DNA of 64,000 nucleotides, from NCBI GenBank assembly GCA_045545665.1, contig JAZQBL010000025.1, positions 1-64,000 on the forward strand, given 5' to 3'. This document shows, piece after piece, positions 1 through 7,811 of this stretch. Each line of letters starts with the position of its first letter. Position 1 is the first letter of the stretch. The notes under the pieces were generated by a model. The model made no database searches. It was given only the letters and a program-made list of their open reading frames with translations, and had not been told where the DNA came from. The DNA comes from RGIG7213 sp045545665. GTDB lineage: Bacteria; Bacillota; Clostridia; Oscillospirales; CAG-272. The position numbers and the translations under genes are program-made.

Positions 1-16
1 GCTTTTTATGTACTGT

Positions 17-40
17 AGCCTTCTGCGGGAGGGGAAGGCT
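17..40. other. Small hairpin at window start
   Basis: Arms AGCCTTC (17-23) and GAAGGCT (34-40) can pair with a 10-nt loop. No gene is visible between it and the window edge. It may belong to the intergenic region between infB and the next gene, which in many Clostridia is rbfA but lies outside this window. Confidence 0.3.
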
Positions 41-43
41 TGA

Positions 44-87
44 TAAAAACGGACGCCCGAAGCTTCCGCGGTATGAAGCTTCGGGCA
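44..87 (-). terminator. Rho-independent terminator after infB
   Basis: Perfect 12-bp inverted repeat, GCCCGAAGCTTC at 55-66 and its complement at 75-86, with an 8-nt loop. On the minus strand it is followed by GTCCGTTTTTA, giving a U-tract. It lies 25 bp past the infB stop and suggests that the rimP-infB operon ends here and does not run into rbfA. A shorter T-run on the plus side means it may also work in the other direction. Confidence 0.8.
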
Positions 88-110
88 ATTTTTAACCGTA
101 ATTATGGGGA

Positions 111-2813
111 TTATCTTTTTACTTCTTCCATTATATATGCTTCGAGGATATCGCCTACGCGGATATCGTTGAACTTTTCAAGTCCGACACCGCATTCGTA
201 TCCCGTTGCAACCTCGCGCACGTCATCTTTGAAACGGCGGAGTGAGGAAATTTTATCCTCGAATATGATAACGCCGTCACGTACGACACGGATAAGTGAT
301 GCACGTGTGATCTTTCCGTCCTGAACGTACGAACCTGCGATAGTTCCGACGTTGGGAACGTGGATAGTCTGGCGAACCTCTGCGTGACCGAGTACGACTT
401 CCTTGAACGTGGGAGCAAGCATTCCCTTCATAGCTGCCGTTATCTCTTCGATACATTCGTAAATGATTCTGTACGTACGGATATCGACACCTTCACGTTC
501 TGCCGAATCCATTGCAGCCTTATCGGGACGCACGTTAAAACCGATAATAATAGCGTTTGACGCTGCGGCAAGCATAACGTCTCCTTCTCTAATACCGCCT
601 GCGGCAGAGTGGATAACATTTACCTTGACTTCATCATTCGTGAGCTTGAGAAGCGATGCGGAAACTGCTTCCGCAGAACCTGCAACGTCAGCCTTGATAA
701 TGACGTTAAGATGCTTTACGTCGTCGCTGATATTTGCAAACATTTCTTCAAGCGAGCCACGGGATTTAGCCTTGAATTCCTGTTCTTTTTCCTTTTCTTT
801 ACGCTGTTCTGCAAGTTCTCTTGCCATTCTTTCATCTTCAACGGCATTGAATTCGTCACCTGCCGTAGGAACAGCCGAAAGTCCCGTTATTTCAACAGGA
901 ACGGACGGACCTGCCACGTTTACAAGTCTGCCGAGCGAATCCGTCATAGCACGGACTCTACCGACGCAAGTACCTGCGATAACGACGTCACCGCTGTGAA
1001 GCGTACCGTTCTGTACGAGCACCGTTGCAACGGGTCCCTTACCTTTATCGAGCTTCGATTCTATTATTACGCCCTTTGCGTGGCGGTTCGGGTTTGCTTT
1101 AAGCTCCTTCATTTCAGCAACGAGAAGGACCATTTCAAGCAAGTTGTCGATTCCCTGTCCCGTGAGTGCGGAAACGGGAACGACTATCGTATCACCGCCC
1201 CATTCTTCGGGCATAAGGTCGTATTTTGTAAGCTCCTGCTTAACCGCATCGGGGTTAGCGTGCTGTTTATCCATTTTGTTTATCGCAACGATAACGGAGA
1301 TATCAGCCGCCTTTGCGTGGTTGATAGCTTCTATCGTCTGCGGCATTATACCGTCGTCTGCGGCAACAACAAGAATAGCTATATCCGTGGACTTTGCACC
1401 TCTTGCTCTCATTGCCGTGAACGCTTCGTGTCCGGGAGTATCAAGGAAAGTGATATCCTTACCGCCGATATTTACTCTGTAAGCACCGATATGCTGTGTG
1501 ATACCGCCTGCCTCTCCGCTTGTAACGTGTGTATTTCTTATCTTATCGAGAAGTGACGTTTTACCGTGGTCAACGTGACCCATTACGCAGACAACGGGAG
1601 GTCTTTCGATGAGATCCTCTTCTTTGTCCTCGCTGTCGGTAAACAGTCTTTCTTCTATCGTAACGACAACTTCCTTCGTAACGACAGCGCCCATTTCTTC
1701 CGCAACGAGGTATGCCGTATCAAAGTCGATAACGTCATTTACCGTCACCATTGCGCCCATACCGATAAGTCTTTTTATGACTTCGGATGCCGTCGCTTTA
1801 AGTCTTTGAGCAAGATCCGATACTACTATTTCATCGGGAACAGTTATATGAAGCGGCTGTTTTTTAGCCTTTTCAAACTGTTCTCTCTTCAATTTTTCCA
1901 TTGCGAATTTTTCTTTATCGCGGTTCTTGGAGCTCTTGTCGTTCTGCTTGTTCTTCTTGAACTTCTGCTTCTGATTATGCGAATCGGAATTATATCCGCC
2001 CTTCGTATCGGAAACAAAATTCTCAAGTCTTTCATCGTATTTATCAAGATCGACGGAAACCGTTCTTGTATCAATTACTCTCGTGCCCGTCTTAACGCTT
2101 GAGTTTGAAGATGCCTCACCCGTACCCGAGGAACGGATAACTCCGCTTCTGTTGTCCTGCTGGGGCTGTGCGGGCTTTTTCTTGTCTGCGGGCTTATTGG
2201 CTTGCTGCTGTGCGGGTCTGTTCTGGAATTTATCAAGCTGTGACATACGCTGTTTATCGTATGCAGGCTTCTTCTGCTCGCTGTGTGCGGGTCTGTTTTC
2301 TTTTTTGACCTCTTCTTTTTTGGGTTCTTCTTTTTTAGGTGCGGGTCTTTCTTCTTTTTTAACTTCCGCCGTCTTCGGTTTTTCTTCCTTCACGGGTGCC
2401 TTTGCCGGTTCTTCCTTCTTGGATTCCTCCTTTTTGGGTTCTTCCTTTTTGGGAGCTTCCTTCTTAGGCTCTGCTTTCTTGGGTTCTTCTTTTTTGATCT
2501 CTTCTTTTTTCGGCTCTGCCTTTTTAGGCTCTGCCTTCTTTTCTTCGGGCTTCTTTTCCTGCTTTTTAGCTTTTTTAACAGGGCGGTCCGCCTCGGCAAC
2601 GTCAGCATTTCCTGCAAGATATGCAGAAAGGTTGCTCACTTGATTTTCTTTTGTGAGAAGTTCCATTATGACGGAAAACTCATCGGGTTCGAGCACCGTC
2701 ATATGTGTCCTGCCTTCAAACCCGTTTGCTTTAAGCAGATTGATAATATCTGTGCTTTTCATATTCAGGTCTTTGGCAAGTGCACTGATTCTGTATTTCT
2801 GATTTGCTATCAT
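111..2813 (-). CDS. infB: Translation initiation factor IF-2
   Basis: GTPase that delivers initiator tRNA to the 30S subunit and promotes subunit joining. The 900-residue protein starts with an IF2-N domain (residues about 1-55), followed by a long charged region of Lys-Lys-Glu-Pro repeats (roughly 75-180) and a linker, then a second IF2-N module near 320-370. The G domain begins near residue 410 with GHVDHGKTSLLD (G1), DTPGHEAFTAMRARGA (G3) and NKMDK (G4). The beta-barrel and C-terminal domains follow (ending in GDILEAYIMEEVKR). It is the last gene of the rimP-nusA-ylxR-ylxQ-infB cluster, 61 bp after ylxQ. The low-complexity linker is longer and more repetitive than in Bacillus but of a kind common in Clostridia. 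Confidence 0.98.
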   Translation of the reverse strand: MIANQKYRISALAKDLNMKSTDIINLLKANGFEGRTHMTVLEPDEFSVIMELLTKENQVSNLSAYLAGNADVAEADRPVKKAKKQEKKPEEKKAEPKKAEPKKEEIKKEEPKKAEPKKEAPKKEEPKKEESKKEEPAKAPVKEEKPKTAEVKKEERPAPKKEEPKKEEVKKENRPAHSEQKKPAYDKQRMSQLDKFQNRPAQQQANKPADKKKPAQPQQDNRSGVIRSSGTGEASSNSSVKTGTRVIDTRTVSVDLDKYDERLENFVSDTKGGYNSDSHNQKQKFKKNKQNDKSSKNRDKEKFAMEKLKREQFEKAKKQPLHITVPDEIVVSDLAQRLKATASEVIKRLIGMGAMVTVNDVIDFDTAYLVAEEMGAVVTKEVVVTIEERLFTDSEDKEEDLIERPPVVCVMGHVDHGKTSLLDKIRNTHVTSGEAGGITQHIGAYRVNIGGKDITFLDTPGHEAFTAMRARGAKSTDIAILVVAADDGIMPQTIEAINHAKAADISVIVAINKMDKQHANPDAVKQELTKYDLMPEEWGGDTIVVPVSALTGQGIDNLLEMVLLVAEMKELKANPNRHAKGVIIESKLDKGKGPVATVLVQNGTLHSGDVVIAGTCVGRVRAMTDSLGRLVNVAGPSVPVEITGLSAVPTAGDEFNAVEDERMARELAEQRKEKEKEQEFKAKSRGSLEEMFANISDDVKHLNVIIKADVAGSAEAVSASLLKLTNDEVKVNVIHSAAGGIREGDVMLAAASNAIIIGFNVRPDKAAMDSAEREGVDIRTYRIIYECIEEITAAMKGMLAPTFKEVVLGHAEVRQTIHVPNVGTIAGSYVQDGKITRASLIRVVRDGVIIFEDKISSLRRFKDDVREVATGYECGVGLEKFNDIRVGDILEAYIMEEVKR

Positions 2814-2874
2814 ACAATGACCTTTAAAAACGACGTTACGGACCGTCGTTTTTTCCTTTCATTACGGTTAAATG

Positions 2875-3219
2875 TTATTCTTGATTAAAATATTTTAAGA
2901 TTGCCGAAGCAAGCTGTCCGTCCGATATTCCGACAACAGCCACGTCGGTATCCTTACCCGCCATTTTGCCGAGTGTCAGCGAATCGACCGACACCTTAAC
3001 CAGCGGTACTTCGTAATACTTACAGCAGTTTTCAATACGGCTCTTTGTATTTTTTGACGCATCGGATGCACACACGGCAACAAGCGGAGATCTTCTTCCG
3101 CCCGATCTTATACTGTCCGTTGTGAGGTTACATCCTATCGTTATACGTCCTGATTTTTTGGCAAAGCCGACGTATGCGGTAAGCTTTTTGATGTCGTTTG
3201 AATTATTTTCGTTTTTCAC
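2875..3219 (-). CDS. ylxQ: L7Ae/L30e-family RNA-binding protein YlxQ
   Basis: A 114-residue protein with the L7Ae-like fold pattern: a glycine-rich start (YVGFAKKSGRITIGCN), a central segment leading to LVAVCASDASKNTK, and a C-terminal VAVVGISDGQLASAIL. Members bind kink-turn-type RNA, and this gene conventionally sits between ylxR and infB. The start is a GTG (3219) whose last bases overlap the TGA of ylxR (GTGA), pointing to translational coupling. No ATG start fits better. The exact RNA target in Clostridia is not established. Confidence 0.9.
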   Translation of the reverse strand: MKNENNSNDIKKLTAYVGFAKKSGRITIGCNLTTDSIRSGGRRSPLVAVCASDASKNTKSRIENCCKYYEVPLVKVSVDSLTLGKMAGKDTDVAVVGISDGQLASAILKYFNQE

Positions 3220-3506
3220 TTTTCGCCCTCTGAAGAATTACTTTCTTCAAGCTGTGATTCGAGTGCCGTGTATATCTCCTCGGAGATCGTGCAATCGAGC
3301 GATCTTTCTATTCTGTGAGCTTTTTTTGCTTTTTTCAAGCAGGAAACGTCGTGGCATATATAAGCTCCTCTGCCTGACTTTTTACCCGTCAGATCGAGTG
3401 ATATCTCCCCGTCCGGTGATCTTACCACTCTTATAAGCTCATTTTTGTTACGGCTTTCCATACAGCCCATACATTTTCTTTGCGGTATTTTCTTAGGTGC
3501 TTTCAT
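3216..3506 (-). CDS. ylxR: YlxR (DUF448) family protein
   Basis: A 96-residue protein with the family hallmarks: PQRKCMGCMESRNKNELIRVVR near the N-terminus (Cys-x-x-Cys) followed by GRGAYICHDVSCLKKA. YlxR proteins are small nucleic-acid-binding proteins found in the nusA-infB cluster. Work in other Bacillota links them to RNase P or to gene regulation, but the role here is inferred from family and position only. It starts one base after the nusA stop and overlaps ylxQ. Confidence 0.93.
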   Translation of the reverse strand: MKAPKKIPQRKCMGCMESRNKNELIRVVRSPDGEISLDLTGKKSGRGAYICHDVSCLKKAKKAHRIERSLDCTISEEIYTALESQLEESNSSEGEK

Positions 3507-3507
3507 C

Positions 3508-4584
3508 TTATTCGGCTTTTATGTCTATCTTATAGCCCGTAAGTCTTGCCGCAAGGCGTGCGTTCTGTCCTTCCTTGCCTATTGCAAGTGAGAGCTGATC
3601 ATGTGCTACGGTAACTCTTGCCGTTTTTTCTTCGTCGATGTATATTCCCTTTACGGTTGCCGGGGACAAAGCGGCGGATATATATTCTTCGGGAGTTTCG
3701 CTGTACTTGATTATATCGATCTTTTCGCCCTTAAGCTCATCGACGATACCGGATATTCTCGTACCCTTGTTACCGATACAAGCACCGATGGGATCTACGT
3801 TTTCGTCACGTGAATATACAGCCATCTTTGTTCTCGAACCTGCCTCACGGCTTATGTTCTTGATAATTACCGTACCGTCGGCAATTTCCGGGACTTCAAG
3901 CTCAAACAAACGCTTTACAAGACCGGGGTGAACACGGGATATCGTTACTATTCTGCCTCTTGCAGGCTTCTTTTCCTCAGCTCCCTCTTCGGGCTTGGGA
4001 TCGTGATTTACTTCCGTTACGAAGACCTTTACGTGATCTCCTACCTTAAAGCTTTCACCGGGGATCTGTTCGTTTTTGATAAGAGATACTTCGCTCGTGC
4101 CCGTGTTTACGATAACGGAACCGGAAGAAAGATCCGTTGCTACGACTGTCGCCGTCATGATCTCTTCTTTTTTGTTCTCGTATTCCTTTATGAGCATACC
4201 TCTTTCGGCTTCTCTTATACCCTGAATGATGACCTGCTTTGCTATCTGGGCACTCGTTCTGCTGAATTCCTTTGTTTTTATCTCTATTTCAACTACCGTG
4301 CCGAGCTTATGTCTTTTGCTGAGCTTCTTGGCATCTTCAAGAGAAATTTCCGTATTTTCATCCGTAACCTCTTCAACTACGTCAAGAACTCTGTAAAGAC
4401 GGCACTCTTTCGTCTGCGGATCGAGCACGACCTTTACGTTTGTACTGTTTGAATATGCTTTTTTGTATGCGCTTACAAGTGCCGCAGACAGTCTTTCAAG
4501 CATATAATCCTTCGGTATTCCTCTTTCCTTCTGAAGATCGTCGAGCGCATCGAACAGCGCCGCATTCTCTTTTGCCTTCGCCAT
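3508..4584 (-). CDS. nusA: Transcription termination/antitermination factor NusA
   Basis: RNA polymerase-associated factor that influences pausing, termination and antitermination. The 358-residue product contains the N-terminal RNAP-binding domain (about 1-130, MLERLSAALVSAYKKAYS), an S1 domain (about 135-200) and two KH domains (NVDPIGACIGNKGTRISGI and LSLAIGKEGQNARLAARLTGYKIDIK at the C-terminus). It has no C-terminal acidic repeats, as usual for Bacillota. It lies 27 bp after rimP and is transcribed from the same promoter. The hairpins in the operon leader could let NusA act on its own transcript. Confidence 0.97.
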   Translation of the reverse strand: MAKAKENAALFDALDDLQKERGIPKDYMLERLSAALVSAYKKAYSNSTNVKVVLDPQTKECRLYRVLDVVEEVTDENTEISLEDAKKLSKRHKLGTVVEIEIKTKEFSRTSAQIAKQVIIQGIREAERGMLIKEYENKKEEIMTATVVATDLSSGSVIVNTGTSEVSLIKNEQIPGESFKVGDHVKVFVTEVNHDPKPEEGAEEKKPARGRIVTISRVHPGLVKRLFELEVPEIADGTVIIKNISREAGSRTKMAVYSRDENVDPIGACIGNKGTRISGIVDELKGEKIDIIKYSETPEEYISAALSPATVKGIYIDEEKTARVTVAHDQLSLAIGKEGQNARLAARLTGYKIDIKAE

Positions 4585-4611
4585 TTTTTTCCGTTTTCCT
4601 CCTGAATAATT

Positions 4612-5082
4612 TTATATGTTGGTAAAATCAAAGTAAATGTTTGCTTTTGCTATTTCAACTGCAGGTATCTCTATCGTCTTTCCCGCACAGTCGATGACTG
4701 CCGTATCGCCGTATCTTACAAGCGTTCCGACGAACGTTTTTTGTCCTTCAAGCGGTTTGTAGAGCTTTATCTGCACCGTCTGCCCTATGCAAACGTCGAA
4801 GTGCCAATTATATTTAAGCTCTCTTTCTATGCCGGGGGATGATACTTCAAGTGTATACGTATCCTCTATCGGGTCTGCTTCTTCGATGAGAAGATCAACT
4901 GCTCTGTGGAATTTTTCGCAGTCCTCTATTCCCACGCCGCCTTCCTTGTCGATGGTGAAGCGCAGTATCATCTTTCCGCCTTCTTTGACGTATTCTATAT
5001 CCCAGATGATATAACCGAGCTCCTCTGCCAGAGGCGTTGCAAATTCCGTAACCGTTTGAATAACGCTTTTTTTGCTTTTCAT
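4612..5082 (-). CDS. rimP: Ribosome maturation factor RimP
   Basis: A 156-residue protein needed for 30S subunit maturation. It shows the family pattern GYIIWDIEYVKEGGKMILRFTID, then IEDCEKFHRAVD and DTYTLEVSSPGIERELK, followed by a C-terminal SH3-like part. It is the first gene of the operon, with a good ribosome binding site (AAAGGAAG) a few bases before the ATG at 5082. About 95 nt of structured leader separate it from the promoter. Confidence 0.96.
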   Translation of the reverse strand: MKSKKSVIQTVTEFATPLAEELGYIIWDIEYVKEGGKMILRFTIDKEGGVGIEDCEKFHRAVDLLIEEADPIEDTYTLEVSSPGIERELKYNWHFDVCIGQTVQIKLYKPLEGQKTFVGTLVRYGDTAVIDCAGKTIEIPAVEIAKANIYFDFTNI

Positions 5083-5102
5083 AGGCTTCCTTTCAAATGT
5101 TC

Positions 5103-5157
5103 AGACTGCAGTCGCAGTCTTTATAAAAAGTTCAGAGGTGCTGTTGTCCAGCACCTC
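5103..5157 (-). promoter_or_regulatory. Structured leader of the rimP-infB operon
   Basis: Between promoter and rimP start the transcript can form a 9-bp hairpin (GAGGTGCTG at 5157-5149 pairing with CAGCACCTC at 5143-5135, loop GACAA). After five bases a run of five T follows. A second 7-bp hairpin lies at 5120-5103. The first resembles a weak terminator and could serve as an attenuator. NusA-dependent attenuation of its own operon is known in Bacillus; its use here is inference. Confidence 0.5.
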
Positions 5158-5175
5158 CGTTCTCAATTCCTGCGT

Positions 5176-5204
5176 ATTATATCATATTCGGAATAATTTG
5201 TCAA
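5176..5204 (-). promoter_or_regulatory. Sigma-A promoter of rimP-nusA-infB
   Basis: On the minus strand TTGACA (5204-5199) and TATAAT (5181-5176) are separated by exactly 17 bp, a perfect consensus match. It fires towards rimP. Confidence 0.88.
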
Positions 5205-5244
5205 TAGGTAATTAAAAAATATTTCCGCTTTTCTCTCTTTGCTA

Positions 5245-5273
5245 TTGATTTTTTGCATAATATAATGTATAAT
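5245..5273 (+). promoter_or_regulatory. Sigma-A promoter of the phosphatase/phosphoesterase pair
   Basis: TTGATT (5245-5250), a 17-bp spacer and TATAAT (5268-5273) lie about 34 bp before the start of the phosphatase gene. It is divergent from the rimP promoter. Confidence 0.75.
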
Positions 5274-5306
5274 CAAGAAACTATCAAATAAAAAGTGAGT
5301 GATATT

Positions 5307-5777
5307 ATGTTGAAAGTAATGTTTGTTTGCTACGGTAATATATGCCGTTCACCCACAGCGGAATTTGTTTTTAAAGCTCTTGTAAAAGAAAAGAAGCTTG
5401 ATGATAAGATATACGTATCTTCCTCGGCAACGTCCTCCGAGGAGCTTGGCAATCCCGTGTACCCCCCTTCAAAAGAGGAAATGAAGCGTCACGGAATAGA
5501 CTGCACCGGGAAATGCGCCGTGAAGCTCAGATCATCAGACTATGAACAGTACGATATGTTTGTCGGAATGGACGATATGAACATACGTGCAATGATGCGT
5601 ATATTAAACGGCGATCCCGACGGCAAGATACACAAGCTTATGGACTTTACCCCCGAAGGCGGTGAAGTCAGCGATCCTTGGTACACAAGACGTTTTGACA
5701 AAGCGTACGAGGATATAGACCGCGGCTGCCTGGGTCTTCTCGAATACATAAAAGAAAACGGTCTTTTGGAGGTATGA
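5307..5777 (+). CDS. Low-molecular-weight protein-tyrosine phosphatase family protein
   Basis: A 156-residue cytoplasmic phosphatase. The signature loop VCYGNICRSP lies at the N-terminus, with nucleophile Cys8 and Arg14, and the general-acid loop appears as VSDPWYTRRFDKAYEDI. Length and layout match the family. An upstream in-frame GTG (5295) would add four residues. The ATG at 5307 was chosen because it gives the usual short N-terminus and is preceded by a purine-rich site. It overlaps or abuts the next gene. Substrates (protein Tyr, Arg phosphate or other) cannot be told from sequence. Confidence 0.9.
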   Translation: MLKVMFVCYGNICRSPTAEFVFKALVKEKKLDDKIYVSSSATSSEELGNPVYPPSKEEMKRHGIDCTGKCAVKLRSSDYEQYDMFVGMDDMNIRAMMRILNGDPDGKIHKLMDFTPEGGEVSDPWYTRRFDKAYEDIDRGCLGLLEYIKENGLLEV

Positions 5778-5779
5778 AT

Positions 5780-6325
5780 ATGAAATTTTTAATCGCTTCT
5801 GACATCCACGGCTCATATACTTATTGCAAAGCTCTTATCGAGGCTTATAAAAGAGAAAACGCCGACCGTCTTTTGCTTTTGGGCGATATCCTTTATCACG
5901 GTCCGAGAAACGATCTGCCCGAAGGCTATGCGCCTAAGGAAGTTATTACCCTTTTGAACGAATACAAAAACGAGATATTATGTGTCAGAGGAAACTGCGA
6001 CACGGAAGTCGATCAGATGGTGCTTTCGTTCCCTATTTTGGCTGACTATGCGGTTATTCCGACAGAAAGTGCTATAATTTACGCAACGCACGGGCACAAT
6101 TACAACAGCGATAAGCTTCCGCCGCTTAAAGCGGGCGACATTCTTCTTCACGGACACACACACGTGCCGTGCGTAAAAGAATACGAAACGCACACGTATA
6201 TAAACCCCGGTTCCGTTTCGATACCGAAGGAAGAAAGTCCGCACAGCTATATACTGTTCGACGGCAAGACCTTTGTTTTCAAAGATCTTGATTCAAAGCC
6301 GTATATGGAATATTCGCTTAAATAA
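5780..6325 (+). CDS. YfcE-like metallophosphoesterase
   Basis: A calcineurin-like phosphodiesterase of about 181 residues, close in length to E. coli YfcE. Metal-binding motifs are in order: SDIHGS, LGDILYHGPRND, RGNCD, THGH and GHTH. The start at 5780 is preferred over the ATG at 5774 because GGAGG (5768-5772) is too near the latter. It is co-transcribed with the phosphatase, whose stop lies just upstream. The physiological substrate is unknown. Confidence 0.92.
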   Translation: MKFLIASDIHGSYTYCKALIEAYKRENADRLLLLGDILYHGPRNDLPEGYAPKEVITLLNEYKNEILCVRGNCDTEVDQMVLSFPILADYAVIPTESAIIYATHGHNYNSDKLPPLKAGDILLHGHTHVPCVKEYETHTYINPGSVSIPKEESPHSYILFDGKTFVFKDLDSKPYMEYSLK

Positions 6326-6393
6326 GATCCGGTGTATTAAAAACCGTGTTGTGGATATAATCCTTTTGCAGATAAAATACAGGAGGATATGAT

Positions 6394-7611
6394 ATGACAC
6401 GTTTTACTGTGCCGAGAGATATTTATTTCGGCAAAGATTCAATGAAAGCACTCGAAAAGCTTGACGGCAAAAAGGCTATGGTCTGCACGGGCGGCTCATC
6501 AATGAAGAAATTCGGATTTTTAGACAAGGCGATCGGGTATTTGCAAAATGCCGGGATGACCGTTAAGGTTTTTGACGGAATAGAGCCTGATCCGTCCGTC
6601 GATACCGTTCTGAAAGGAGCAGAGGAAATGCTTGCATTTTCACCCGACTGGATCGTTGCAATAGGCGGCGGCTCACCGATAGACGCCGCAAAGGCAATGT
6701 GGATAAAATACGAATATCCCGATATACGTTTTGAAGATATGTGCCGTGTGTTTGAGCTGCCTGAATTGCGAAAAAAAGCGAGATTCTGTGCCGTTTCATC
6801 GACCTCGGGTTCCGCTACCGAAGTTACAGCCTTTGCAGTAATAACGGATTATAAAAAAGGTATAAAATATCCGATAGCCGATTATGAAATAACGCCCGAC
6901 GTCGCCATTGTCGATCCGTCGCTTGCCGAAACTATGCCCGAAAAGCTGACAGCGCACACGGGGATGGATGCAATGACGCACGCTATAGAAGCTTACGTTT
7001 CGACAAATGCAAATCATTTTACAGATCCGCTTGCACTCAGTGCCATAAAAATTGCCGCAGAAGATCTTATCGGATCATATAAAAAAGATATGAAAAAGCG
7101 TGAAAATATGCACTACGCTCAGTGTCTTGCAGGCATGGCATTTACGAACGCCCTGCTCGGAATAGTTCACTCAATGGCTCACAAAACAGGTGCGGCATTT
7201 GCCGACTGCGGTTCGCACATAATACACGGCTGTGCAAACGCAATATATCTGCCTAAAGTCATAGAATTCAACTCAAAGGATGAGCGGGCAAAGAAAAGAT
7301 ACTGCGAAATATCGGACTGTCTTTGTCTCGGCGGAGATTCCGAATGTGAAAAAGTCCAACGTCTCATAGGATATATTGAAAATATGAACCGCTCGCTCGG
7401 TATTCCCGACTGCATAAAAAACTGCGGTGAAAACGGTAGTATACAAAAAGGCGGATTCATACCCGAGGACACATTTTTAAAACGTTTGCCCGCAATAGCA
7501 AACGAAGTATTAAACGATCCGTGTACTCTGTCAAACCCCAGAAAAATAACGAAGGAGCAGGCAGAAAAACTCCTTTCGTGCTGTTATTACGGTACGCCTG
7601 TCGATTTTTAA
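6394..7611 (+). CDS. Iron-containing alcohol dehydrogenase
   Basis: A 405-residue member of the Fe-ADH family. It has the nucleotide-binding motif GGGSPIDAAKAMW (near residue 92), a Ser/Thr-rich loop SSTSGSATEVTAF, and the metal-binding region DAMTHAIEAYVS followed by GIVHSMAHKTGAAF and HGCANAIYLP, giving one Asp and three His. The family reduces aldehydes to alcohols with NAD(P)H and in clostridia includes butanol and ethanol dehydrogenases. The specific substrate cannot be inferred. A ribosome binding site (AGGAGG) precedes the ATG. A cloverleaf-like intergenic element follows the stop. Confidence 0.93.
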   Translation: MTRFTVPRDIYFGKDSMKALEKLDGKKAMVCTGGSSMKKFGFLDKAIGYLQNAGMTVKVFDGIEPDPSVDTVLKGAEEMLAFSPDWIVAIGGGSPIDAAKAMWIKYEYPDIRFEDMCRVFELPELRKKARFCAVSSTSGSATEVTAFAVITDYKKGIKYPIADYEITPDVAIVDPSLAETMPEKLTAHTGMDAMTHAIEAYVSTNANHFTDPLALSAIKIAAEDLIGSYKKDMKKRENMHYAQCLAGMAFTNALLGIVHSMAHKTGAAFADCGSHIIHGCANAIYLPKVIEFNSKDERAKKRYCEISDCLCLGGDSECEKVQRLIGYIENMNRSLGIPDCIKNCGENGSIQKGGFIPEDTFLKRLPAIANEVLNDPCTLSNPRKITKEQAEKLLSCCYYGTPVDF

Positions 7612-7620
7612 ACCGCTTCG

Positions 7621-7754
7621 CATCAAGCTTCGGCATTTGATGTTCGTTTGCAGGGCGCACAAAGCTCTTTGGAGCTTTTATAAAAATTGCCGTGCAATTT
7701 TTGAACTGCCTCGGCAGTTCAGTGCGCCCGAAAGCATGCCCCATTTGCCGAAGC
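7621..7754. repeat. Multi-branched hairpin element with a tRNA-sized cloverleaf core
   Basis: An 8-bp closing stem GGGCGCAC (7653-7660)/GTGCGCCC (7722-7729) encloses three consecutive hairpins: AAAGCTC/GAGCTTT (7661-7678), AAAAATTGC-CGT-GCAATTTTT (7682-7702) and GAACTGC-CTCG-GCAGTTC (7703-7720). The core is 77 nt long. Outside it a 9-bp pair, GCTTCGGCA (7627-7635)/TGCCGAAGC (7746-7754), embraces everything, and CATCAA/TTGATG forms a competing hairpin at 7621-7642. It is not a tRNA: there is no T-loop or D-loop consensus. It looks like a dispersed structured intergenic repeat. Confidence 0.65.
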
Positions 7755-7811
7755 ATACCACAGGCGTCCGCATGAACAAATACACTTACACTCAACTGAT
7801 TCGGAGAACGT

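Noticed and set aside
2083..2888. Long open frames on the plus strand opposite the infB 5' region
   Set aside because: They are Ser/Phe/Leu-rich products of the antisense of Lys/Glu/Pro repeats in IF-2 and have no ribosome binding sites.
7653..7729. tRNA gene
   Set aside because: Length and cloverleaf fit, but T-loop, D-loop and CCA-end consensus are absent.
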